The notes beneath the pieces are model-generated. The model made no database searches and was not told the DNA's origin. It worked only from the letters and a program-made list of their open reading frames with translations. The translations under genes and the position numbers were made by a program. Below, piece by piece: positions 16,888 to 25,271 of a DNA stretch of 47,654 nt. Numbering within the stretch: position 1 is the first letter of the stretch; each line of letters opens with the position of its first letter. This DNA comes from Nitrospirota bacterium (GTDB taxonomy: Bacteria; Nitrospirota; Thermodesulfovibrionia; Thermodesulfovibrionales; JdFR-86), in NCBI GenBank assembly GCA_016207905.1, contig JACQZC010000028.1:1-47654 (forward strand), given 5' to 3'.

Positions 16888-17916
16888 TTAAAGTTGCTCC
16901 CAATATTTCGTTGGCATATCCATTGCAAGTTTTAGTGCTCCGTTTGAGCCTGCATACATAGGGTCTTCAACACATATTACCTTACACTCGCCAAATATAC
17001 CTTTAAGAGATACCTCTAAAGACTGGTTAATGCTCCGAATCTGACTTCCGCCTCCTGCAATGATAATGTTGTTCTTTATCTTTGCCTGAAACTCAGGGTC
17101 AAACCTTGCAACCATAAGAGAGACCGTCTCTATAATAGGCGGAAGAATGCTCTCGCAGGCTCTCTTTAGCTCGTTTGTTATGTCATGCATAATAGGCTTT
17201 CCCTCGACTGGCAATTCAACCTGAACAATGCTGGTCGCATTGCCTACGAAGGAGTGTTTTTCTTTGTATTGTCTAACCATGTTTACATTGAACTTTGAGC
17301 CGGGGTATTTCTCGGAAAGATAGCTGAAAAGCTGTTCGTCGATATAGTCGCCTGCAGTAAACAGGGTCTTTTGGTCTTCCTCTGTTGGCATGGCGCCATG
17401 CATAATGCAGAGGTCCACTGTTCCTGCTCCAATGTCTATTATCATTGCGTTATTGAGAAGGTCTAACCCATAAGCAACTGCAAAGGGCTCTGTAACGACC
17501 ATCAGGGAGCTCACATAGCCTGAAACCGCTTTTCTGATGGCAAGCTTGTTGACCTTAAGTGTGTCAGCAGGCACTCCAACTATTGCATAAATCTTTTGCT
17601 CTTTCGAGGGCTTTGCAATCTGTATAAGATGTCCGATTAGCTCTCTAACAGCCTCTTCGTTTCTCTCGATGCCCTCCTTTATGACGCCCCGCTCAAGAGG
17701 CCTGTAAAGCTCGAGAGATAGCCTGTTTTCAAGGGCATCGGAGCCAAAAAGTATGCTCTTTCCTACAACCTTTGCCGATATAAAGTCCCTTGGCCATCCG
17801 ACATAGCTCTGAACCCATTCCCTCTTGCCATTGCTTGCCGAGACAGAGCTTCTCGATGTGCCAAGGTCTATTCCAACATACAGGATGTTATTGCCTGTTT
17901 CCTCTTTTTGCTTCAT
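16888..17916 (-). CDS. mamK: MamK-like bacterial actin
   Basis: 342 residues, close to MamK length. The actin ATPase motifs are in order: phosphate-1 YVGIDLGTSRSSV (~14-26), connect-1 IGVPADTLKVNK, phosphate-2 MIIDIGAGTVDLCI (~158-171), and adenosine motif IIIAGGGSQI near residue 288. Features shared with MamK rather than MreB or ParM, from memory of the family, are VGWPRDFI after strand 3, the PLERGVIKE block, TAGDYIDEQL and the closing PTKYWEQL. MamK forms cytoplasmic filaments that line up magnetosomes in magnetotactic bacteria; related genes also occur in non-magnetotactic genomes. No other mam gene is in the window. Its start lies inside the amidase gene (29-base overlap) and the receiver-SPOR gene follows 28 bases after its stop, which suggests a cell-wall or division role here. 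Confidence 0.82.
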   Translation of the reverse strand: MKQKEETGNNILYVGIDLGTSRSSVSASNGKREWVQSYVGWPRDFISAKVVGKSILFGSDALENRLSLELYRPLERGVIKEGIERNEEAVRELIGHLIQIAKPSKEQKIYAIVGVPADTLKVNKLAIRKAVSGYVSSLMVVTEPFAVAYGLDLLNNAMIIDIGAGTVDLCIMHGAMPTEEDQKTLFTAGDYIDEQLFSYLSEKYPGSKFNVNMVRQYKEKHSFVGNATSIVQVELPVEGKPIMHDITNELKRACESILPPIIETVSLMVARFDPEFQAKIKNNIIIAGGGSQIRSINQSLEVSLKGIFGECKVICVEDPMYAGSNGALKLAMDMPTKYWEQL

Positions 17917-18931
17917 ATGTTGTTTCTCCTTTTTTCATATAATTTAGTATTCCATATTCAAGGTATCTGGCTATGTCGTTTCTGTAATTGTCTGTATGCA
18001 GTTTCAGCTCCTCCTGCTTGTTGCTAAGGCATGAGACCTCTGTTAGCACTCCTGGCATCTCTATGCCAAGGAGCACCATAAAGGGCGCCCTCTTTATGCC
18101 ATAATTAAAGACCCTACTACCCTGACCTCTGATATTAAAATAAAGACTGTCCTGAATGAAAGATGCAAATTTTCTGGACTCCTCCTGCTTCAATGTATCA
18201 CCTATCTTTTCAATGACCTCCTTGAACTCGCTTAGCCTGTAATGGGAGTCTGCATTTTCCTTTGCGGCAAGCTGAAGAGTTTCGTCATCTGCCGAGGGGC
18301 CAAAATAGTAGGTTTCAATCATGTTTATAGGTTTTGAAGGCAGATAATTGACATGTATAGAGATGAAAAGGTCAGCCATATTGGAGTTTGCAATCTCTAT
18401 CCTTTTTGTAAGGGGAATCGTCTCGTCTCTGTTTCTTGTAAGAAGGATATTGAAGTCTCCATGAAGCTCAAGCCTTGCTTTAAGCTTTAAGGCTATGTCT
18501 AAGGCAATGTCCTTTTCCATAATTCCGAGACCGCCTCTTGTGCCCGGGTCAGAGCCGCCATGTCCGGGGTCTATGACAATCGTCTTTACGCCAAGACCAA
18601 ACATCTGCTTTACAGGTATCTCCTTTTTCTCAAGCATGGAAAGATACTCAGACGGAATGACTCTTTCTTCTGCTGAGGAATGAGGTTCACTGTTTTTTAT
18701 AGGAGAAACACTGATTGTTTGAGTTTCATTGGAAAAGTAAAAAGTCGAATTCAGAAAATCCGCATTGCCTATAACCACTAATATCATGATATAGAGGAAT
18801 AGGAAGTGCCCTCTCAGGAAAATGGGCATTTTCCATGATACAGTCGGGTTTTTTCCGACAATCCTTAGGTTATCCTCATATACTGCCTTGAGGATTGTGT
18901 GCCTGCCTTTTCTCAGTCTTGTAAAAAGCAT
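17888..18931 (-). CDS. N-acetylmuramoyl-L-alanine amidase (Amidase_3), membrane-anchored
   Basis: 347 residues. A single hydrophobic segment (~38-60) acts as signal anchor after a ~37-residue charged N-terminus. The catalytic domain (~112-335) has the zinc motifs of the AmiC/CwlM type: VIDPGHGGSDPG (first His), an early Glu in MEKDIALDIA, SIHVNYLPS (second His) and the late Glu in GVLTEVSCLSN. It cleaves the bond between N-acetylmuramic acid and the stem peptide in the periplasm, leaving the bare glycan that SPOR domains bind. The last 29 bases overlap the start of the MamK-like gene. No separate AMIN domain is evident. The exact start is uncertain because no strong ribosome site precedes it. 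Confidence 0.9.
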   Translation of the reverse strand: MLFTRLRKGRHTILKAVYEDNLRIVGKNPTVSWKMPIFLRGHFLFLYIMILVVIGNADFLNSTFYFSNETQTISVSPIKNSEPHSSAEERVIPSEYLSMLEKKEIPVKQMFGLGVKTIVIDPGHGGSDPGTRGGLGIMEKDIALDIALKLKARLELHGDFNILLTRNRDETIPLTKRIEIANSNMADLFISIHVNYLPSKPINMIETYYFGPSADDETLQLAAKENADSHYRLSEFKEVIEKIGDTLKQEESRKFASFIQDSLYFNIRGQGSRVFNYGIKRAPFMVLLGIEMPGVLTEVSCLSNKQEELKLHTDNYRNDIARYLEYGILNYMKKGETTYEAKRGNRQ

Positions 18932-19121
18932 TCTCTATTATCTAAAAAACCTCTTAAAGTATCAAGAGGAAAATTATCTTAAAACAATAGAATTATTCCA
19001 TAAAGGCATTGGGGAATTCAAGGGGGCGAGGGGAGATTATTGAATTATCTCAAATTCATATGTGTTGAACCCATACAGGGGGGTTGGACAGAGAAATCCG
19101 AAAAATGTTAATTTCTATACT

Positions 19122-20441
19122 ATGAAGAAGTTTTCCATAACCACATTTGGCTGTCAGATGAATGTGCATGATTCAGAAAAAATCGCAGGGCTTCTCTGCA
19201 AACAGGGAATGAGCCAGACCGAAGACAAAAAAGATGCAGACCTCATAGTATTTAACACCTGTTCCATAAGGCAAAAGGCTGAGCAGAAATTCCTAAGCGA
19301 GCTTGGAAAAACTAAATCCCTTAAAAGAGGAATGCCTACCCTTAAGATTGCAGTTACAGGCTGTATAGCCCAGCAAATGGGTGAGAAACTATTCAAAAAG
19401 GCACCGTATGTGGATTATGTGCTTGGCACTCAGAATATTCATCTAATCAGTGACCTCATAAAGGGAAATACCTGTAAATCCGCACTCAATGACAATCCAT
19501 TTATTTCAGAGCAGAAACTACCTACTCTTAGAAAGGAAAAATTCAGGGCATGGGTCTCCATAATGTATGGCTGTAATAATTTCTGTAGTTACTGCGTAGT
19601 CCCATATACAAGGGGCAGGGAGACTTGTAGAAGCACTGAAAACATACTTAAAGAGATAAAAGAGCTTGTAGGGGAAGGCGTGAAAGAGGTAACCCTTCTT
19701 GGACAGAATGTAAACTCATATAGCTCTGATACGGATTTCCCCGGACTTCTCGAGAAAATAAATGCAATCCCCGGGCTTGAGAGGCTCAGGTTTGTTACAT
19801 CACATCCAAAGGACCTCTCGGATAAGCTTATAACTTCGATGGAAAGCCTCGATAAGGTCTGCGAGCACATACATTTACCCTTACAATCAGGCTCAACAAG
19901 AATCCTTAGCCTTATGAACAGGGGATATTCATATGAGGAGTATAAGATAAAGGTGGATAAGCTAAGGCAGGCTATTCCTGATATAGCAATAACATCCGAT
20001 ATAATTGCAGGGTTTCCTCATGAGACAGACAAAGACCATGAAGATACGATTAATGCTCTTAGAGAAATCGAATTCGACGGGATATTTGCCTTTAAGTTCT
20101 CTCTAAGGCCTGGCACAAAAGCCTCTTTAATGGAAAGACATATCCCTGAGCACATAAAGGCAGAAAGGCTTTCCGAGATACTTAAACTTCAGGATGAAAT
20201 CACGCTTATGAAAAATAAAGAGCTTGAGGGTAGGGCGGTAGATGTTCTCATAGAAGGCATTAGCAAAACGAATCCAGCCTTGCAAACAGGAAGGACGAGG
20301 GGAAATAAGATAGTGAACTTTAGTGTTATAGATAAAGAAAGAAAATTTCTTCTTAAAGAGGGGTCATTGACCCAAGTTAAGATAATAAGGGCGAGGAGGC
20401 ATTCACTTGAGGGGGATGGAGTCCTTAAAGGTTCAACCTGA
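19122..20441 (+). CDS. miaB: tRNA-2-methylthio-N6-dimethylallyladenosine synthase MiaB
   Basis: 439 residues from ATG 19122; an in-frame start at 19062 would add 20 residues without family similarity. The N-terminal cluster domain has Cys in TFGCQMNVHDSE, FNTCSIR and VTGCIAQ; the radical-SAM domain has CNNFCSYC; a TRAM domain is at the C-terminus (VLIEGISKTN). QMN after the first Cys distinguishes MiaB from MtaB and RimO. It adds the methylthio group at A37 of tRNAs reading UNN codons, using S-adenosylmethionine and iron-sulfur clusters. Its last 17 bases overlap the end of hicA on the other strand. Confidence 0.96.
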   Translation: MKKFSITTFGCQMNVHDSEKIAGLLCKQGMSQTEDKKDADLIVFNTCSIRQKAEQKFLSELGKTKSLKRGMPTLKIAVTGCIAQQMGEKLFKKAPYVDYVLGTQNIHLISDLIKGNTCKSALNDNPFISEQKLPTLRKEKFRAWVSIMYGCNNFCSYCVVPYTRGRETCRSTENILKEIKELVGEGVKEVTLLGQNVNSYSSDTDFPGLLEKINAIPGLERLRFVTSHPKDLSDKLITSMESLDKVCEHIHLPLQSGSTRILSLMNRGYSYEEYKIKVDKLRQAIPDIAITSDIIAGFPHETDKDHEDTINALREIEFDGIFAFKFSLRPGTKASLMERHIPEHIKAERLSEILKLQDEITLMKNKELEGRAVDVLIEGISKTNPALQTGRTRGNKIVNFSVIDKERKFLLKEGSLTQVKIIRARRHSLEGDGVLKGST

Positions 20442-20664
20442 TTCTTATAAAGTCCTCTATGCTTAACCCCGCGCCTTCGAGGATTCTTCTGAATGTCTTG
20501 GGCCTTATGATTTCTCCTGAATGATAAGAAACTATCGTCTGTCTTCCCGAAAGGGGATGTCTCCATTTCTGATGACTTCCGGACTGGTCTACTTTTTCAA
20601 ATCCAAGGGACTTTAAAACCCTTATTATTTCATCGGCGGTTACACGGGGCTGTTTTTGTCCCAT
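20425..20664 (-). CDS. hicA: HicA-type mRNA interferase toxin
   Basis: 79 residues. RVTADEIIRVLKSLGFEKV, then QSGSHQKWRHP and TIVSYHSGEIIRPKTFRRIL, is the HicA double-stranded-RNA-binding-like fold; the His in G-S-H (residue 31) is the catalytic residue in the family. HicA cleaves mRNA when not bound by HicB. Its start shares one base with the end of hicB, giving the order antitoxin then toxin. The 3' end overlaps the 3' end of miaB by 17 bases tail to tail, a sign of a compact insertion point between miaB and mtaB. Confidence 0.92.
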   Translation of the reverse strand: MGQKQPRVTADEIIRVLKSLGFEKVDQSGSHQKWRHPLSGRQTIVSYHSGEIIRPKTFRRILEGAGLSIEDFIRIRLNL

Positions 20665-20858
20665 CAGACAGCGACCTCAAAAACCTTTGCATCCTTTGAG
20701 AGTCCTTCCTTTGTGGGCCTCAAGTAGAGCTCGAGGGCTTCCATGATGTTTTTGCGGGCTTCTTCTTCAGTCTTTCCATATGTCACACAGCCGGGCAGTT
20801 CGGGACAGTATGCAACAAATACATCCTCATCGGGTTCAATTACCACTCTGATATTCAT
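20664..20858 (-). CDS. hicB: HicB-type antitoxin
   Basis: 64 residues. The family signature is clear: IEPDEDVFVAYCPELPGCVTYGKTEEEARKNIMEAL. It has the RNase-H-like HicB fold but no added DNA-binding domain (length is too short), so autoregulation would need HicA or another factor. It neutralises the HicA toxin encoded immediately downstream. GGGGTG lies just upstream of its ATG at 20858. Confidence 0.92.
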   Translation of the reverse strand: MNIRVVIEPDEDVFVAYCPELPGCVTYGKTEEEARKNIMEALELYLRPTKEGLSKDAKVFEVAV

Positions 20859-21010
20859 AATTCACCCCCTTTTTTCTTTCTGCATTTTCTAATTCTAACA
20901 TAAACGGGCTTGGCGTTTGTCTCTTAAGTTTTTCCCAGAGGGGATATTTGGAATATAAGGCGATTTTCATGCTTGAGAAATTTCAGGTCTAAGTTTTAGT
21001 ATAATATCAA

Positions 21011-22273
21011 ATGAATGGCATGCCGATGAGAGTCTCTCTTTTAACCTTAGGCTGTAAAGTAAATCAGGCTGAGACCTCACTTATGGAAGGGATACTTAGA
21101 GGCTCAGGGTTTAAGGTTGTGGGGCTTGATGAGAAACCTGAGCTATGCATTATCAATACCTGCACAGTTACCTCAAAAAGCGATTACCAATCCAGACAGC
21201 TTATAAGAAGGGCATATAAGGTAGGTGCTAAGGTCATCGTAACAGGCTGTTACTCAGAGCTTAATATGGAGAATGTAAAAAATATGCCTGAAGTAAAGGA
21301 AGTGGTATTAAATAAAGATAAATTTAATTATATCAGCATGTTAATAGGAAATAATGGAAGTATTACATTAAATTATTCAGGAGCTCGCACAAGGTTTTTC
21401 CTAAAGGTTCAGGATGGTTGTAACTCATGCTGTAGCTATTGCGTAATACCAAAGGCAAGGGGTAGCTCAAGGAGTGTAGAAATGGATAAGGTAATAGGTG
21501 AGGTTAAAAGGGCTGTCTGCTTTGGGTACAAGGAGATTGTTCTTACAGGGATTCATCTTGGTGTATATGGAGAGGACTTAAAGCCAAAAATTAACTTATC
21601 AGGACTTATCGAATCCATCCTTAATGAGACCACAATTGAAAGGCTCAGGCTAAGCTCTATCGAGATAACAGAGATAGATGACAATCTTATAAGGCTTTTT
21701 CTTCAAAAAGACAAGAGGCTTTGCAGGCACCTTCATATACCTTTACAAAGTGGCGATAACAGGATACTAAGCCTGATGAACAGAGATTATACTATAGAGT
21801 ATTATCAGGCTCGGCTCAGACACATAAGCAGTTACCTGCCTGATAGTGCATTTGGCACTGACATAATTGTAGGATTTCCCGGAGAGGGCAATGAAGAGTT
21901 TATGAATACCATTAGGGTCTCGGAAAACCTTCCTTTTTCATATATTCATGTGTTTCCTTTCTCTCTGAGAAAAGGAACTAAGGCATGTGAAATGCCTGAT
22001 ATTATTACGGATTTAGAAAAGAAAAATCGTTGCACCCAGTTAAGAGGGCTTTCTGAAAGGAAAAAACAGGACTATATGCTTGGGCATATCGGCAAAACCC
22101 TTGATGTTCTTATAGAAAAAAGGTATGCCGATGGATTTAGTCGTGGAACTACAAGTAATTACCTGAAAGTAGAGGTATCATCCGTGACACTCAAAAGAGG
22201 AAGCGTTGTGCCTGTAAGAGTTACTGGGGCAGGCAAAGGAGTGCTTTTAGGTAATCCCTTAAATTGTTCTTAA
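21011..22273 (+). CDS. mtaB: tRNA t6A37 methylthiotransferase MtaB
   Basis: 420 residues. Cys motifs in order: TLGCKVNQAETS, INTCTVTSKSDYQSRQ, VTGCYSE, then the radical-SAM motif in DGCNSCCSYCVIPKARG. The K-V-N-Q after the first Cys points to MtaB rather than MiaB. It methylthiolates N6-threonylcarbamoyladenosine at position 37 of tRNAs decoding ANN codons. The start may be 21011 or ATG 21026 (MRVSLLTLG). A TATAAT at 21000-21005 ends only 5 bases before 21011, so transcripts would be leaderless unless translation begins at 21026. The gene stands alone; 22274-22444 has no gene but an AT-rich hairpin. Confidence 0.92.
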   Translation: MNGMPMRVSLLTLGCKVNQAETSLMEGILRGSGFKVVGLDEKPELCIINTCTVTSKSDYQSRQLIRRAYKVGAKVIVTGCYSELNMENVKNMPEVKEVVLNKDKFNYISMLIGNNGSITLNYSGARTRFFLKVQDGCNSCCSYCVIPKARGSSRSVEMDKVIGEVKRAVCFGYKEIVLTGIHLGVYGEDLKPKINLSGLIESILNETTIERLRLSSIEITEIDDNLIRLFLQKDKRLCRHLHIPLQSGDNRILSLMNRDYTIEYYQARLRHISSYLPDSAFGTDIIVGFPGEGNEEFMNTIRVSENLPFSYIHVFPFSLRKGTKACEMPDIITDLEKKNRCTQLRGLSERKKQDYMLGHIGKTLDVLIEKRYADGFSRGTTSNYLKVEVSSVTLKRGSVVPVRVTGAGKGVLLGNPLNCS

Positions 22274-22380
22274 TATATTGAATTAAAAGCCAATTTAGCC
22301 TGCTCAAAGTTTGTTCATGTTGTGACAAATCAAGTGCCTGCAATGAATGAAAAGAGCTTTAGACAGGTTTAGTAACAAGT

Positions 22381-22401
22381 TATTAACAGAGGTTGTTAAT
22401 A
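22381..22401. repeat. AT-rich 8-bp inverted repeat between convergent genes
   Basis: TATTAACA (22381-22388), GAGGT, TGTTAATA (22394-22401), in the 171-base gap between the converging mtaB and nucleotidyltransferase genes. It could slow or stop transcription or bind a protein; no U-run follows. Low certainty about role. Confidence 0.35.
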
Positions 22402-22444
22402 GAGAATGTCTGATAAGATATATTATGTCAAGTCAGAATAACTG

Positions 22445-23638
22445 CTAAAGTCTTTTAAGCTCTCTAAGGGCATCTTTCTTTGTGCGTATAACCCCTGAAA
22501 ATTCAAGCATTTTTAGCTCTTTAATAACCTTTCCTAATTCAGGGCTCGGTTTAATGCCTGTTTCCGCCATTATCTTTACTGTCGAAAGTATCCCTTTTTT
22601 CATTATTCTAAGGAAGCGGTTAGCATCAGGAATAAAACCAGTTTTCCCTGTTAGTATCAAAAGGTCAATCAAAGGGGCTACTGCCTCCTGAGAAAAGCTA
22701 CCTCCGGCAAAAGGGCTAACAAGCTCACGCGGTAAGGTAGCAGGTAACCTACCCTTGAACTTACCCATTAGCTCCCCTACAATATCAAGCCTCTTTCTGA
22801 GACTTGTGCTTAAGCTTAGGAGGTCCCTCTTAGAGCTATATAAAAGCCCTTCGAGCCTCAAAAGCCCAATATAAGTAAGACCCTGTGGAAACCCCACTGC
22901 CATATCAGGTGCATGAACTTTAGGAACCCTCTTAAGGTTTTCTTCTATCTTAGAAATAGTATTAATATTACGCTCTAAGGCATTATAAGATAAGGATATA
23001 ATCTCAGTTAACACTCCATCTTCTAATGCCATTCTTAATGCCCTTATAGGACATTTCCCATTAAGCAAAGCTAAAAACTCTAAAGTAATCCTTTCATGTG
23101 CAGGATACCTTATATCTCCTGATAGTTCCTTCAAGGTCTGCCTTGTTTTTTTAGCAATCCTAAAACAGAATTCAGATGAAAAACGATAAGCTCTTAAGAG
23201 CCTTAAAGGGTCATCCTTAAAGTTTTGCTTTAAGATTTTCCTGATAATGCCTTTCTTAAGGTCTTTTATGCCGTCAAATGGGTCTAAGAGACCCATTTCT
23301 GGGGACCATGCAAGGCTATTAAATGTAAAGTCCCTTGTTTTAAGGTCATCTGTTATATCACCTCTAAGTCTTGAAAAATCCAGTGTAACTCTGTTTTTAA
23401 GGACTATTCTAAGCATGTGCTCTTTTTTAAGCTCTATGAGCTTCCCATTTAGCTTATCTCTAATGGAACTGACTGTTTTTTTAAGATTTTTCTTTATGAC
23501 GAAATCTATATCATTTGAATGAACACCCTGACTTATGAGGTCTCTGAGAAAGCCTCCAACAAGGTATATGTCTTTAGTTCCGGCAAATACTTTTTTTATA
23601 AGCAGGTTTTTATAGAGGTCTTTTTTCTGGAGGCTCAT
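22445..23638 (-). CDS. CCA tRNA nucleotidyltransferase / poly(A) polymerase family
   Basis: 397 residues. Nucleotidyltransferase head: IYLVGGFLRDLI (binding loop), then NDIDFVI with the catalytic acidic pair, then RDFTFNSLAW and LLDPFDGIKDL, and the RNA-binding neck KDDPLRLLRAYRFSSEFCF. This class II family adds CCA to tRNA 3' ends, only the A or CC part, or poly(A); these cannot be separated by eye. No HD phosphohydrolase signature is evident in the C-terminal ~200 residues. The ATG at 23638 shares its first base with the folD stop, so the two genes are co-translated. Confidence 0.88.
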   Translation of the reverse strand: MSLQKKDLYKNLLIKKVFAGTKDIYLVGGFLRDLISQGVHSNDIDFVIKKNLKKTVSSIRDKLNGKLIELKKEHMLRIVLKNRVTLDFSRLRGDITDDLKTRDFTFNSLAWSPEMGLLDPFDGIKDLKKGIIRKILKQNFKDDPLRLLRAYRFSSEFCFRIAKKTRQTLKELSGDIRYPAHERITLEFLALLNGKCPIRALRMALEDGVLTEIISLSYNALERNINTISKIEENLKRVPKVHAPDMAVGFPQGLTYIGLLRLEGLLYSSKRDLLSLSTSLRKRLDIVGELMGKFKGRLPATLPRELVSPFAGGSFSQEAVAPLIDLLILTGKTGFIPDANRFLRIMKKGILSTVKIMAETGIKPSPELGKVIKELKMLEFSGVIRTKKDALRELKRL

Positions 23639-24537
23639 TACCTGATGCCAAACATCCTTTTTGTAGAAAGGACTGTGTTTAAAAGCAGTATTGCTATAGT
23701 AACAGGACCTACCCCGCCTGGGACAGGTGTTATATAAGATGCCTTAGGAGAAACACTTTCGAACTCAACATCACCAACGAGTGTTCCATCAGGAAGACTG
23801 TTTATGCCAATGTCCACCACTATAACGCCTTCTTTAACCATATCTCCGGTTATAAGAGCAGGTCTTCCAACTGCAACGCAGAGTATATCGGCAGTTTTGG
23901 TCTTATCAATAAGGTTTTTAGTTTCCCTGTGACATACTGTAACAGTTGCTCCTTTTGCGAGCATCATAAGAGCTAAGGATTTACCAACAGTCAGGCTCTT
24001 GCCTACAACTGTAACATCTTTTCCCTTAAGCGAGATTCCATAATGCTCGATGAGCCTTATTACGCCATAAGGCGTGCACGGAAGGAACGAGGGGGTTACA
24101 GAGCCTTCCTCCACCCCTCCAAAAAGCTGATATGTCGATTCCTCTGCAGCAAGCCGTCCTATGGATATAGCACCAAGTCCATCTACATCCTTTTCAGGTG
24201 TGATTGTATTTAAAACTGCCCTTGGGTTAATGTATTTTGGCAGAGGCAGAAACACTAAAATACCACTTACCCTTTCGTCTTTATTCATCCTTTTAATCAA
24301 GTCCAGCACCTCGTTAAGAGATGCATCTTCAGGGAGACGATGCGTATGGTCTTTGATGCCGAGCTTCCTACACAGGCTTGTCGTAGTTAAAAGATACTGC
24401 TCGGATGCAGTGTTTGAGCCAACAATCACCATTGCAAGTCCAGCTGAAATCCCATGTGCCTTAAGCCTGTCTATCTCGGAACGTATATCTTTGTATATAA
24501 GGGATGCAACAACCGAGCCCTTCATTAGTTCAGGCAT
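23638..24537 (-). CDS. folD: Bifunctional methylene-THF dehydrogenase / methenyl-THF cyclohydrolase FolD
   Basis: 299 residues, normal length. Motifs: VGSNTASEQYL (substrate region), LVFLPLPKYIN, PEKDVDGLGAI, PCTPYGVIRLIEHY, GKDVTVVGKSLTVGKSLALMML (nucleotide binding) and YITPVPGGVGPVTIAILL at the end. The usual 'QLPLP' is FLPLP here and the usual 'GRS.iVG.P' is GKSLTVGKS, mild departures near the cofactor site. It interconverts methylene-, methenyl- and formyl-THF in the cytosol. It is transcribed away from the formate operon that encodes formate dehydrogenase and formyl-THF ligase, so the C1 genes are divergent neighbours separated by 269 bases. Confidence 0.95.
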   Translation of the reverse strand: MPELMKGSVVASLIYKDIRSEIDRLKAHGISAGLAMVIVGSNTASEQYLLTTTSLCRKLGIKDHTHRLPEDASLNEVLDLIKRMNKDERVSGILVFLPLPKYINPRAVLNTITPEKDVDGLGAISIGRLAAEESTYQLFGGVEEGSVTPSFLPCTPYGVIRLIEHYGISLKGKDVTVVGKSLTVGKSLALMMLAKGATVTVCHRETKNLIDKTKTADILCVAVGRPALITGDMVKEGVIVVDIGINSLPDGTLVGDVEFESVSPKASYITPVPGGVGPVTIAILLLNTVLSTKRMFGIR

Positions 24538-24578
24538 AATCCTCCTCGTTAGAGAAAAATAAAGTTAATTATAACACA

Positions 24579-24649
24579 TGAAATGTTTCACCTGAAATGT
24601 TTCACTGTTCCCATTTCCACATTCGTCATTCCTGCTTGTCAGGAATCCA
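24579..24649 (-). repeat. Dispersed hairpin repeat type A, copy 5, with extended tail
   Basis: Read on the minus strand: TGG, stem ATTCCTG, loop ACAAG, stem CAGGAAT, GAC, then the same ~47-base tail as at 13964-14034. Stem bases are 24628-24634 and 24640-24646. Compared with 13966-13984, two inner base pairs differ on both sides, keeping the stem paired. It lies between folD and the formate operon. Confidence 0.75.
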
Positions 24650-24700
24650 GTCTTTTTCTGTCATTGCCTATGACATTGACCCCCTTTAGAAAATTTCAGT

Positions 24701-24719
24701 TTATCTAACAATTAGATAA
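24701..24719. promoter_or_regulatory. Candidate operator: 8-bp palindrome upstream of the formate operon
   Basis: TTATCTAA, CAA, TTAGATAA (24701-24708 and 24712-24719). It is a perfect inverted repeat ending 17 bases before the candidate -35 box of the operon promoter, a common place for an activator site. The regulator is unknown. Confidence 0.4.
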
Positions 24720-24736
24720 ATTAATGAGCAATATCG

Positions 24737-24766
24737 TTGAAAATCCAATAATTTACAGTTTATAAT
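24737..24766 (+). promoter_or_regulatory. Candidate sigma-70 promoter of the formate operon
   Basis: TTGAAA (24737-24742), an 18-base spacer, TATAAT (24761-24766). Transcription would start near 24773, giving a leader of about 35 bases that carries the ribosome site AAGGAG at 24794-24799 before GTG 24807. Confidence 0.6.
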
Positions 24767-24806
24767 TAAAACCTTACTCAGAGACCTCTAAAAAAGGAGA
24801 AGCACG

Positions 24807-25271
24807 GTGGTTAAGGACATGGAGGCATTAGAAAGGATATACGCCAATCATAAGGATGAAGGCAATATCATTGCTATTCTTCAGGCTCTTCAGGAGGCAT
24901 TCGGTTATATCCCCGAGGAGGCTGTTAACTGGCTCGCAGACAGGCTCTGGATTCCAAGAAGCAATTTTTTTGGCATTGCCACATTCTATGCCCAGTTCTA
25001 TCTCAGCCCGAGAGGCAAAAACATTATTACTGCCTGTAGTGGAACTGCATGCCATGTCAAAGGCAGTGAAAGATTAATCAATACCATAGGCAGAGAGCTA
25101 AACCTTTTAGAAGGGAAAAACATAACAGAAGACAATATGTTTACGCTCGAGAAGGTCAACTGTGTTGGTGCATGCAGTATTGCTCCTGTTGTGATTATCA
25201 ATAAAAAGGTTCATGGAAAAGCAAGTGCGGATAAAATCATAAAAGAGATAAAGGGACTGCAAAAGAAATGA
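24807..25271 (+). CDS. NuoE-like [2Fe-2S] subunit of NAD(P)-linked formate dehydrogenase
   Basis: 154 residues from a GTG start with AAGGAG seven bases upstream. Thioredoxin-like [2Fe-2S] fold: helical N-terminus ending FFGIATFYAQFYL, then ligands Cys77, Cys82 (CSGTACHVKG), Cys119 and Cys123 (CVGACSIAP). NuoE/HoxE/HydC-type subunits pass electrons near the flavin subunit. As the first gene of an operon with NuoF-like and NuoG/FdhA-like subunits, it should be the gamma subunit of a cytoplasmic formate dehydrogenase, possibly electron-bifurcating. The stop overlaps the start of the next gene (ATGA). Confidence 0.92.
   Translation: MVKDMEALERIYANHKDEGNIIAILQALQEAFGYIPEEAVNWLADRLWIPRSNFFGIATFYAQFYLSPRGKNIITACSGTACHVKGSERLINTIGRELNLLEGKNITEDNMFTLEKVNCVGACSIAPVVIINKKVHGKASADKIIKEIKGLQKK

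Noticed and set aside
16888-17916. Part of a magnetosome island
   Set aside because: No other mam, mad or man gene is recognisable on either side; the neighbours are wall enzymes and a SPOR protein.
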